This document shows, piece after piece, positions 42,968 to 50,232 of a stretch of DNA of 64,000 nucleotides (within the stretch, counting starts at the first letter, position 1; each line of letters opens with the position of its first letter). The stretch is from Candidatus Saccharimonadota bacterium. Its GTDB lineage: Bacteria; Patescibacteriota; Saccharimonadia; Saccharimonadales; Saccharimonadaceae. The notes under the pieces are model-generated. The model made no database searches and was not told the DNA's origin. It was given only the letters and a program-made list of their open reading frames with translations. The DNA lies in assembly GCA_017531585.1 (NCBI GenBank), contig JAFXKT010000002.1, positions 134,203 through 198,202 on the forward strand, given 5' to 3'. A program made the position numbers and the translations under genes.

Positions 42968-44848
42968 ATGATAAAGGCAATTCAAATAAATTCTGAAACT
43001 GAGTATATCGATGAAAAAGGTGAGCCGCTTTATGCACTATATGATCTTGGCCGGATTAATATCTTTATCGGCGCAAATAATTGCGGAAAAAGTAGATTAA
43101 TGCGAAGGCTGTTCAACTCGGAAAGCGTAATAGCTATTAGCGAGACTAAAGGATTAGGAAGGTATGATAGTCTTAGAAGAGAAATAAGGAGTCTCCTCGG
43201 CGAAAGGGATAGGATCAATGGCTTTTCCGGATTGCCGAAGCTGTTATTGGATAGTAGACAAATTAACGATCAACTAGAACGGCAAGATTGCTATGGATTA
43301 TATAAATATTTAACTGTTACTATCAATGAGTGGTTCGGAGAGGTTCGTAAAAACAAGAACTGGGAAACAAGAAGTAACTATATATCTCCGCTCAATCAAG
43401 GGCTTTCGTCGATTTTGACGATTTTGAGATATAATGTGGCTCCATTTAACGGAAGTACAAAATTACAGAATTCTGTATATATACCAACGCTTCGGGGTAT
43501 TGAAAATTTTGACTCATATTTTGATAAAACGCCAATCGAAAAAATTAAAGACGCTAGGCTAAGTAGGGAGGAATGGAGCCTGATTGACGAATACGCTAGT
43601 AATGCCAAAATGATATATCTTAATAAAATTAGTAAAGCGTATAGTATTGATTCTAGGGTTATTTTTACGGCCGAAAATTTATATGAGGATATTAGGCGAA
43701 AGCTGCTTGGTCACGAAGCGGATAGGAAAAAGATATCTGATTTTCAAAAATTTATATCGGATAACTTTTATGATGGCAAAGAGTTCTCGTTGATACCTAT
43801 TGAAAAAATAAATAATAATAAAACAGAGAGATATATTGCTGTAAAAATAGGGGCAAAGCAGGAGAGAAAGCTATATGATTTAGGTGACGGAATCAAGCAG
43901 CTGATTACGATTCTTTACGCTATTTATACTAGAAAGGACCAAGAAGGATACTTCTTTATAGAAGAACCAGAAATAAACTTGCATCCAGGTTATCAAACGA
44001 AGCTTATTGACCTTCTGGAAGATAGCTGTTTCGATAGGCTTCAATTTTTTATCGTTACGCACTCTAATCATTTGCTTAGCTCCGCTATTTCGTCCGAAAA
44101 AACATCGGTATATAAAGTATCTAGTACGGAAAAACCCGACATTTTTAGAGTTTCCCAGACTACGGCACGCGATTTTGATATTATCGGCCTGCTTGGCGCG
44201 AAGAATGCGTCGATGCTTATGTCGAATTGTGCAATTTTCGTAGAAGGAATAAGCGACAAGATATATCTCAAAAGATATCTTGAGCTGTATTTCAAAGAAA
44301 AAGGGATCAAGTTCGAAGAAGATATTAATTATACATTCGTTGAGACAGGGGGAGCGAATATTTCGCACTGGAGTTTTGTTGATAGCATCGAGGAAAAAGA
44401 TTTGGCAACAATTCATGCGGCGTCTTTCTCGAAAAATAGTTTTATTATTTGTGATAATGACGGAGGAAAAAGAAAGCAGCGAAAAGAAAAACTAGAAAAA
44501 ATGGTTGGCGAAGAGAACTTTTACGTATTGCCAGTCAGAGAAATTGAAAACTTGCTAAAGCGAGAAGTGCTCGAAAAGATCATATTTAACAACGAAAAAC
44601 CTATACTTAAAAAACAGTATAATAATAATCAAAGAGATGGTTATGCGCAGAAGTATTTAGGCGCGTTTATTGATGAACATTACGAAACTGGTAAAAAATA
44701 TGCTGCAACGCGATCTGGAACAATAAAAGACAAAGTGCCTTTTGCTAGAAGTGCAATAAAATATTTAGATAGCTATGAAGATATGTCGACTTCAGCAATA
44801 GAGCTATGCGAAAAAATCGCAAACTTTATAATAAAGTCAAATACCTAG
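42968..44848 (+). CDS. OLD/PARIS-like ATPase with TOPRIM nuclease domain
   Basis: This is a 626-aa protein. The N-terminal AAA/ABC-type ATPase has Walker A IGANNCGKSRL (near residue 34), the signature-like LGDGIKQL, Walker B FFIEEPEINLHPG (near 328) and the switch His IVTHSNHLL. A TOPRIM-type domain follows, with VEGISDK (near 423), ICDNDGG (near 495) and EIENLLKREVLE. This is the layout of OLD-family nucleases (Gabija GajA) and of fused PARIS AriA-AriB proteins. No helicase gene for Gabija follows. Anti-phage abortive defence is the likely role. Codons are AT-rich, consistent with transfer. Confidence 0.8.
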   Translation: MIKAIQINSETEYIDEKGEPLYALYDLGRINIFIGANNCGKSRLMRRLFNSESVIAISETKGLGRYDSLRREIRSLLGERDRINGFSGLPKLLLDSRQINDQLERQDCYGLYKYLTVTINEWFGEVRKNKNWETRSNYISPLNQGLSSILTILRYNVAPFNGSTKLQNSVYIPTLRGIENFDSYFDKTPIEKIKDARLSREEWSLIDEYASNAKMIYLNKISKAYSIDSRVIFTAENLYEDIRRKLLGHEADRKKISDFQKFISDNFYDGKEFSLIPIEKINNNKTERYIAVKIGAKQERKLYDLGDGIKQLITILYAIYTRKDQEGYFFIEEPEINLHPGYQTKLIDLLEDSCFDRLQFFIVTHSNHLLSSAISSEKTSVYKVSSTEKPDIFRVSQTTARDFDIIGLLGAKNASMLMSNCAIFVEGISDKIYLKRYLELYFKEKGIKFEEDINYTFVETGGANISHWSFVDSIEEKDLATIHAASFSKNSFIICDNDGGKRKQRKEKLEKMVGEENFYVLPVREIENLLKREVLEKIIFNNEKPILKKQYNNNQRDGYAQKYLGAFIDEHYETGKKYAATRSGTIKDKVPFARSAIKYLDSYEDMSTSAIELCEKIANFIIKSNT

Positions 44849-44910
44849 AACATAATCCATACTTTTCTCAAAGCGGCTCACGAATGAAATAGTTTTATGA
44901 CTTTAAAAGT

Positions 44911-44920
44911 GACCTATAAT
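44911..44920 (+). promoter_or_regulatory. -10 promoter of the surface protein gene
   Basis: TATAAT (44915-44920) ends 7 bases before the GTG at 44927. No Shine-Dalgarno is seen, so a leaderless mRNA is predicted. Confidence 0.6.
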
Positions 44921-44926
44921 ATAACT

Positions 44927-45619
44927 GTGAACACTTGCCTTGCTATCTGCCTGGCAATAGTAATCGCTATTCTTTTTGCGCCTGCGACTTATGCTTCTTC
45001 TGGCGCTCTTCGCAGAGCTACAATTAAGCAATGTCCGAACGGTATCTATTACAGTATACGTGGCGGAGATAATCACTGGCACCAGGCCGAACAGAGTAAT
45101 GTGAGTAGCGGTTGGTCAGCGGTGGGTGATGCTTTTTATTATGATCCGTGTCCGCCTGATGAGGTTGTGTATGTGCCCGTAAAAGAAGAACCAGCACCTG
45201 CGCCAGTGCCCGCTCCTGCGTCGGAACCAGAATCAGCTCCAGAAACTAGTCCAGAATCAGATGATGGCTATATAGTAGGATTTATCGCTGAGCCTTCGTA
45301 TGTTGATCAGGCAGATAGTAATGAGCCCGCGACTAGTGCAGCTGCGCAGGCTGGCTCGGATGCAGATGCAGAATCAGATAATCAAGAAGAGGACGAAGAA
45401 GATAAGCAAGATGATGAAATCGCCTCTTCGGATAGTAGGGGCAAATATAATTACGGGCGGGACGATAATGACGAAGACGATTGGGATACTCAGTCGTCGA
45501 GCACTAATTCCTCGAATGAAAAGAAAAAGAGCGGTAAGGGCTCCGCTGTTGCTGTCGGGCTAATGGAAATCGCGGCTGTTGCTGGCGGCGTCTATGCAGT
45601 CAAGAAAAAGAAAAAATAG
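44927..45619 (+). CDS. Exported surface protein with low-complexity linker and C-terminal anchor
   Basis: This is a 230-aa protein. The signal peptide is NTCLAICLAIVIAILFAPAT. A small domain with two Cys and several aromatic residues follows (KQCPNGIYYSIRGGDNHWHQ to YYDPCPP), then a Pro/Ala/Glu stretch (EPAPAPVPAPASEPESAP), an acidic Asp/Glu/Ser region, a hydrophobic helix (VAVGLMEIAAVAGGVYAV) and a KKKKK tail. This is the architecture of a wall-spanning, membrane-anchored display protein. Start GTG at 44927 (first residue then Met) lies 7 bases after TATAAT; the ATG at 44897 lies upstream of the promoter. Confidence 0.75.
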   Translation: MNTCLAICLAIVIAILFAPATYASSGALRRATIKQCPNGIYYSIRGGDNHWHQAEQSNVSSGWSAVGDAFYYDPCPPDEVVYVPVKEEPAPAPVPAPASEPESAPETSPESDDGYIVGFIAEPSYVDQADSNEPATSAAAQAGSDADAESDNQEEDEEDKQDDEIASSDSRGKYNYGRDDNDEDDWDTQSSSTNSSNEKKKSGKGSAVAVGLMEIAAVAGGVYAVKKKKK

Positions 45620-45672
45620 GGCAGGCGCCCAAACAGAAACCGCCAAGCCCTAAAACGTCTTCTGTGTTGTCT

Positions 45673-45702
45673 CGGCATCGCTTTTGCTGCGATGCCGATT
45701 TG
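45673..45702 (+). terminator. Intrinsic terminator
   Basis: CGGCATCGC pairs with GCGATGCCG, followed by ATTTGTTG. The T run is imperfect. Confidence 0.65.
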
Positions 45703-45927
45703 TTGATTTATGTATCGACACCTAAATATGTATGAAGCCGCATGAGCAAGAAGCCGATACTTAGCTTTATGGATGCTGTTGCGGGGATCCCGACGAGTTA
45801 CTGCCTGAACTCGCTTTGACGTGCTTCGATTACCGAAATATTATGACATGGCATAAGCGCATTGCGCAAATATACGCTACGGAGGAGAAATAGTGGTGCA
45901 GCTTTTTGTAATAGATGAAAGTTCTGG
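45703..45927. other. Intergenic stretch without a recognisable gene
   Basis: I find no supported gene. A GGAGGAG followed by GTGGTG (45884-45896) could start only a 12-codon frame. The stretch may contain decayed coding sequence. Confidence 0.4.
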
Positions 45928-45957
45928 TTGACAATTAAGCGTTAACATTGTTATAAT
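45928..45957 (+). promoter_or_regulatory. Consensus promoter of the DUF3892 gene
   Basis: TTGACA-N18-TATAAT. Confidence 0.82.
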
Positions 45958-45963
45958 CATAAG

Positions 45964-46118
45964 TATAACAAGGAGGTAAATCGAGTCGCAGGTTGAGGGG
46001 CGTACTCCAAGTTACGTACATAAGCGTCCCCTTAGCACGTCCTAGGTAAGTGTAGCTTACTGTACTTTATTAACTAAGCTGCCGAAGGGGCGGCAGCAGA
46101 AAGGGGAAGATCGTTATA
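45964..46118 (+). promoter_or_regulatory. Long structured 5' leader, about 155 nt
   Basis: The stems AGGGGCG/CGTCCCCT (45996-46032) and GCTGCC/GGCAGC (46078-46097) are clear. An AAGGAGG (45970-45976) near the 5' end is not followed by a start codon. The AAAGGGGAAG before the ATG is the functional ribosome site. Confidence 0.55.
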
Positions 46119-46418
46119 ATGGACTATTTCTATATTTACGGAATTACCCGTGATGACGGATATTATGCTGATCCTGATGAGGCCATCGATGCGTATTACT
46201 ACTATCGCAAAGATGGTTCTGATTGGGTCAAAAGATATGATAGCCGCCAGAATGTTGTAGATAAAGTCAAATCCGGTGCGGTGAGTGCCTTTACTTTTCG
46301 CGATGGAAATGTCGGCGCACGGTGCGAAGTTAAAGTATCCTACAGGGGTACTGAGTACTTGAAGACTGTGCCGAATAATGATCCGACCGATAACCTATCA
46401 TCTCTGCCTGAGATGTAG
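46119..46418 (+). CDS. DUF3892 domain protein
   Basis: This 99-aa soluble protein begins with YIYGITRDDG and ends with EYLKTVPNNDPTDNLSSLPEM. The start and the terminal YL-(R/K)-TVP-(D/N)...DNL-x-x-LP block match DUF3892, a small domain of unknown function found in many bacteria. A cluster of Tyr (DAYYYYRKDG) marks the middle. It has a consensus promoter, a long leader and a strong terminator, so it is a self-contained unit inserted among defence-type genes. Confidence 0.82.
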   Translation: MDYFYIYGITRDDGYYADPDEAIDAYYYYRKDGSDWVKRYDSRQNVVDKVKSGAVSAFTFRDGNVGARCEVKVSYRGTEYLKTVPNNDPTDNLSSLPEM

Positions 46419-46429
46419 GTTTGTTGATA

Positions 46430-46462
46430 ATAGAGCCACCAGTTCATTGGTGGCTCTATTAA
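46430..46462 (+). terminator. Intrinsic terminator of the DUF3892 gene
   Basis: AATAGAGCCACCA pairs with TGGTGGCTCTATT around GTTCAT. Confidence 0.87.
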
Positions 46463-46524
46463 GTTTACTAAATAATAGCATGCTTATGCTTGATGCCATT
46501 GGCTACTTATCTCAAAATTAGAGT

Positions 46525-47181
46525 ATGGCTAATACTAAGCGAAAAATTAAGACTAACGACAAAGAATCAATCGAAGGAATTAAGCAGAATTTTTCACAAA
46601 AGCATCCATGGCTTAATTCTGTTCTTGGATTAGGAATATTGCTAGTCCTTATTCTTTTGGCTTATCTGTTAATAAAATTTGTTATCCATAAAATAGGGGC
46701 GTTGTTGGTATGGATCGGAGATTTTGCTTCGCATACGGAAGCCACGATCGTAGTCGCCTTAATTACTGGTAGTATCTCGATATTTACCGTTATAGTCGGC
46801 ACAATAGTTGGCAAATATCTAGAGCAAAGGCATGTTACTCGAAAATATCTGACAGAAAAACGAGAAAAATCATATTGCGAATTTGTAGCCATGGTTTATA
46901 AAGTAATGGATAAAACGCGGGGCGCCAATTCTTATACGACCGAGCAAATGACAAAAGACATACTAGCCTTTTCTGAGCAAATATCATTATGGGGCTCTCC
47001 GGCAGTCGCGAATAAATGGATAGAGTTTAGGCTAAATGGAATGAAAGAAAAAGATCCGAAAGCGATGTTGTTTAGGCTTGAAGATATCATGAACTGCATG
47101 AGAAAGGATCTTGGAGTAAAGAAATTGCAGCAAGGAAAACTGTTGTCGTTCTTCATTAATGATATAAACGAGAAGGGATAA
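46525..47181 (+). CDS. Two-helix membrane protein paired with a HEPN protein
   Basis: This is a 218-aa protein. Two hydrophobic helices (about residues 34-56 and 71-95) precede a cytosolic helical domain beginning KYLEQRHVTRKYLTEKREKS, with LWGSPAVANKWIEFR and MRKDLGVKKL later. This arrangement resembles a family of membrane proteins often annotated hypothetical near restriction or defence genes. A candidate promoter, TTGATG-N17-CAAAAT, ends 7 bases before the ATG, so it may be leaderless. Only 2 bases separate it from the next gene, so the two form one module. Confidence 0.72.
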   Translation: MANTKRKIKTNDKESIEGIKQNFSQKHPWLNSVLGLGILLVLILLAYLLIKFVIHKIGALLVWIGDFASHTEATIVVALITGSISIFTVIVGTIVGKYLEQRHVTRKYLTEKREKSYCEFVAMVYKVMDKTRGANSYTTEQMTKDILAFSEQISLWGSPAVANKWIEFRLNGMKEKDPKAMLFRLEDIMNCMRKDLGVKKLQQGKLLSFFINDINEKG

Positions 47182-47183
47182 GG

Positions 47184-48398
47184 ATGCAACCTAAAATATC
47201 GCTTTTTAATAAAAAGAGATTTAAATCATTGAATAGCAGAGGTTTATCTGTTGGCTTTTTGTATGATATCAACGAGCCTGGAGGGCATAGGAAGTATTGT
47301 ATCGATTCGTCAAAAATCGACATGGAATTGGGCAATTCGGAAGCTCTTTATGGGGTTACGGAATTATTGAAACCAATTACGGTTTTTCCGGGATATGACA
47401 TTATGTACGAATTTGACTGTTTGACATCGATAACTATAGAAACGAGCAATTATGTGATAGGCAACAGGTCTTGCGAAGAAACTATAATACAGCATGCGAC
47501 TTTAAATACTAAGTATAATGAAATAATTTACCGAAACCCTACTCTGAATAAAATGCTATTGGGCGAAAAAACAGAAGAGATTACAGCGGAGACTTTTTGC
47601 TTTGGCAATATTGTATGTAATGTAAAATTTGAGTCGTATGTTTTAGTTTCGTTTAGCCAAAAAGACGAAACAGAATATTACATGAGGATTAAGCTGTCAA
47701 AGGGCGTATCTATAAAGAAGGCAAGGGAGATCATAAAACGAATTGATGCAGCTATAAGCCTTTTACTTCCGGAGAACTCGTTTTCGAATTATGCTGGGCT
47801 AATATCGGCAAGCGGAGTTGAATATACTTATTACTTTGATAGCTATAAATGTAAAGAAAATTTTAGATATTTAGACTGCTTGTTTGACAAAAGTAAGCGT
47901 TCTTTGCAACTCTTGGAAAGTATGAAAATCACATTTAGCTTTGGCAATGAGAACGCTATTGCGCCATTATTATTTCCGAGCCACGATTATGATTTTGCAG
48001 AGCTTAAATTTATTAGGTATTATACTGCGCTCGAGGAAATTAGAAAAAAGGAAGAATATGAGCCAAGCCAAAATAGCAATAAAGACTTTATTGAATTGCT
48101 AATCGAGAATAATCAAGATTTAGCGAATAGGATTATGGGTAAGCAAAATGCTCATAATACAGATATAGAAATGCGAGCATTAAGAAACCAGTATTTGCAT
48201 AATGGATTCGCGATTAATAATGATAAGTTGGAAGTCAAAGACAAGCGAAACGAGACTAAATATCTTAAAGCTTATAGCCGAGCATGGATCATTAACGCGA
48301 GCGTTTTGCTAAAAGTTTTGTATCATAAGTATTTATTAGATAAAGCTGGGATTGTGGATTCGGAAGACATTGCTAAAAGAATAACGAAAAGATTCTAA
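47184..48398 (+). CDS. HEPN-domain protein (ApeA-like)
   Basis: This is a 404-aa protein. The N-terminal half is a beta-rich domain of unknown type. The C-terminal half is helical and contains RNQYLHNGF near residue 334, a match to the HEPN RNase motif R-x4-6-H. This two-part design resembles ApeA-type abortive-infection proteins. The upstream membrane protein, encoded 2 bases before, may act as sensor, inhibitor or anchor. Codon use is strongly AT-rich (ATA, AGA, AAA), like the OLD-family gene. An RNA-cleaving defence toxin is the best guess. Confidence 0.7.
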   Translation: MQPKISLFNKKRFKSLNSRGLSVGFLYDINEPGGHRKYCIDSSKIDMELGNSEALYGVTELLKPITVFPGYDIMYEFDCLTSITIETSNYVIGNRSCEETIIQHATLNTKYNEIIYRNPTLNKMLLGEKTEEITAETFCFGNIVCNVKFESYVLVSFSQKDETEYYMRIKLSKGVSIKKAREIIKRIDAAISLLLPENSFSNYAGLISASGVEYTYYFDSYKCKENFRYLDCLFDKSKRSLQLLESMKITFSFGNENAIAPLLFPSHDYDFAELKFIRYYTALEEIRKKEEYEPSQNSNKDFIELLIENNQDLANRIMGKQNAHNTDIEMRALRNQYLHNGFAINNDKLEVKDKRNETKYLKAYSRAWIINASVLLKVLYHKYLLDKAGIVDSEDIAKRITKRF

Positions 48399-48554
48399 TT
48401 CGAAAAAAGAATTTATAATGTATTAAAGCGCGGTTTTTCTTTTGTGCTCGGGATTCTTTTGCTGATTACAAAATATATTCATAACGGCGCAGCTAGAGCC
48501 AGGTGATTTGTCTGTAAGATTTGAAACGCTTCGTTTGGAATCTCCGAACAACTC

Positions 48555-48606
48555 AACAAAAAACAAGGCCTTGGATCCGCTATGCAGCAGTGCTGTACCT
48601 TGTAGT
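48555..48606 (-). ncRNA. Possible short terminated RNA
   Basis: A minus-strand promoter (TTGACG-N18-TATAAT, -10 at 48613-48618) would start near 48606. After about 25 nt there is a hairpin ACAAGG...CCTTGT followed by TTTTTTG. The result is an RNA of about 50 nt, or an attenuated leader. The sequence GTTTTTTGTTGAG after its stem is identical to that after the hairpin at 35092. Confidence 0.35.
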
Positions 48607-48648
48607 GTCTTCATTATAGTCCCGTTATTGTCAAAACGTCAAGTAGTC

Positions 48649-49062
48649 TCAAAATTTCACAATCTCTTTATTCTTCTTAATAACCAAAAATAAATATTTC
48701 TTGCCCAAGCGTCCCTTGCGATCTTTTACGTATCGCAAGCAACTATCCTCAGAAACATTAATTCTGCTCAAATCAATAATTATATTGCTAGACTGTTTTA
48801 ACGCCGTACGTATATTATTCTCGATAGTCCTTCGCTTTGAACCCTTCGGTGACTTGATCTCCCATTTCTTGCCCCTAAACATAATATCTGGCGACTTATC
48901 TAATCCTACAGAAAGGAAAGTAACGTCATGGCCGGTGCGCGCTAATAATTCGCCAACCTTCAATTCGTGCGGCTGGACCATCGCTCCTTCCTGGATTATT
49001 ACTTTACCTCTCTTCATCCAGTTAGCATACTTCACTGACCGTCCGCACTCAAGCATTAGCAA
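48649..49062 (-). CDS. CdiA C-terminal-type tRNA nuclease domain protein, free-standing
   Basis: This is a 137-aa protein. The core PDIMFRGKKWEIKSPKGS followed by IENNIRTALKQSSNIIIDL matches the tRNase toxin domain found at the C terminus of some CdiA contact-dependent inhibition proteins, with PD-(D/E)xK-type residues (Asp, then E-x-K). Here it stands alone, with no signal or delivery domain and no evident immunity gene next to it. The N terminus is uncertain: alternatives are the ATG at 49056 or at 49017, and the region has a weak TGC-TAAC promoter-like sequence. Related free-standing versions are known in Gram-positive bacteria. Confidence 0.72.
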   Translation of the reverse strand: MLMLECGRSVKYANWMKRGKVIIQEGAMVQPHELKVGELLARTGHDVTFLSVGLDKSPDIMFRGKKWEIKSPKGSKRRTIENNIRTALKQSSNIIIDLSRINVSEDSCLRYVKDRKGRLGKKYLFLVIKKNKEIVKF

Positions 49063-49155
49063 AAACAGACCACAACAAAAACAACACTCCTTCCTGTTTT
49101 TACCTAAAACTTTTCATGTTATAGAATAGCCCCAAAATAAAAAGTGGAGGTTAAA

Positions 49156-49412
49156 ATGAATCGAGACAAATTACGTATTGTAAATAAGATTTTTAATGAC
49201 GACACGATCCGTGCGGTCTGGGATAGCGAGGTGGAGAAGTATTATGTGAGCGTTGTAGATGTAATAGCTGCGCTAACTCGTAGTGAAAACCGCGCCATTA
49301 CTGGACAGTACTTAAAGGACGCCTCGCTTCAGAAGGTAACCAAACAGTCACAAATTGTGACCGTTTGAAACTCAAGGCCAAAGATGGCAGATATAGCCAA
49401 GAAAAAATCAAG
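49156..49412 (+). pseudogene. Broken Bro-N-like antirepressor gene
   Basis: The first frame reads MNRDKLRIVNKIFNDDTIRA, then VWDSEVEKYYVSVVDVIAAL, the start of Bro-N-type proteins related to phage antirepressors and DinD. The frame stops at 49366-49368, but an alternative frame continues with QTVTNCDRLKLKAKDGRYS, the next conserved block of the same family. So the gene has lost internal sequence, is frameshifted and lacks its 3' part, which runs into a terminator. It may be a scar of a mobile element or phage. Confidence 0.72.
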
Positions 49413-49419
49413 ATAAGCA

Positions 49420-49448
49420 AAAATCCCGCACTCAAGATGCGGGATTTG
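49420..49448. terminator. Bidirectional terminator
   Basis: AAATCCCGCA pairs with TGCGGGATTT. It terminates the minus-strand 199-aa gene. Confidence 0.85.
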
Positions 49449-49460
49449 TTTGTGCTAAGG

Positions 49461-50060
49461 CTACTCCATCTTCGACTCACCAATAACAGCACTGCCAATC
49501 AGTGATGGCTTATTGCTGTTCAGGCCGCTAATGCCGGCTACCTTCAGGATGTCGCAAAGGTCGCCAAGCAATATCGTGTCAAAGACGCAGCTATCGTGCA
49601 AAAGATATTTTACGAGCTTCTGAGCTATGTGCTCGAAGGGCCAAAGAAAAAGCACGTACCAGTCCTCCTTTGTGTTGGGGTGGAAGACACGGTTTTCGGC
49701 GATCACTTTGGGCAGATCTTCGTTCATGTAGATCCTGAAATCTTTGACGAAACGCTGGATATTTACGTCGTCGGAATCTTCTGCACTAAGAGCAGTATAC
49801 TCAATCTCTATAGCTTCGAGTGCCGAAATGATTTTCTGAGACTGACTTTCAAGCTCGGGTCTAAGAGTGGCCGCATCCTTTGCGATCTCCTTCAGGCGAG
49901 TGAGTGCGCTCGTGGCGGACTTCTCACATGCTTCGACATGAAGCGGAGTGATTCTCCTGTCTTCGCTGGAATCTTCTATCTCATCTACTATGCCGTAAAG
50001 ATCGCAGAGAGCAGAGAAAAGACCACCGAGGACATTCCATCGTGCAAGAATGACATTCAT
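49461..50060 (-). CDS. Hypothetical helical protein, 199 aa, single-gene unit
   Basis: This is a soluble, mostly helical protein. The start at 50060 (MNVILARWNVLGG) is fixed by TTTGGAGGCG upstream; the longer frame from 50096 has no ribosome site. It includes FVKDFRIYMNEDLP and EDWYVLFLWPFEHIA, which faintly recall the FxKVY and WPV blocks of the 32-34 kb paralogues; homology is uncertain. It has its own TTGACG-N17-TATAGT promoter, a short leader and a terminator, like the other cassette-type units. Confidence 0.72.
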   Translation of the reverse strand: MNVILARWNVLGGLFSALCDLYGIVDEIEDSSEDRRITPLHVEACEKSATSALTRLKEIAKDAATLRPELESQSQKIISALEAIEIEYTALSAEDSDDVNIQRFVKDFRIYMNEDLPKVIAENRVFHPNTKEDWYVLFLWPFEHIAQKLVKYLLHDSCVFDTILLGDLCDILKVAGISGLNSNKPSLIGSAVIGESKME

Positions 50061-50111
50061 AAATAACGCCTCCAAAGTAAGATACTCTAACCGCATAAGT
50101 TAGGTAGAAAT

Positions 50112-50140
50112 ACTATAATACAAAATAAGTTAATCGTCAA
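50112..50140 (-). promoter_or_regulatory. Promoter of the 199-aa minus-strand gene
   Basis: Reversed: TTGACG-N17-TATAGT. The leader is about 45 nt. Confidence 0.75.
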
Positions 50141-50196
50141 GTGTGTCTAACTGCTGTGATAGCCGCGGCGTCATTGTTACGGATAAATAACTCCAT

Positions 50197-50228
50197 ATCG
50201 AAAGCTCCCGGGATTAACCGAGAGCTTT
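50197..50228 (-). terminator. Hairpin downstream of the 914-aa gene
   Basis: AAAGCTC pairs with GAGCTTT with extra inner C-G pairs. The T run is weak. Confidence 0.55.
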
Positions 50229-50232
50229 TGGA

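Noticed and set aside
48423-48614. 63-aa minus-strand frame as a protein
   Set aside because: Its ATG overlaps the -10 TATAAT, so the codon would lie upstream of the transcription start. The start of the frame is better explained as a short RNA.
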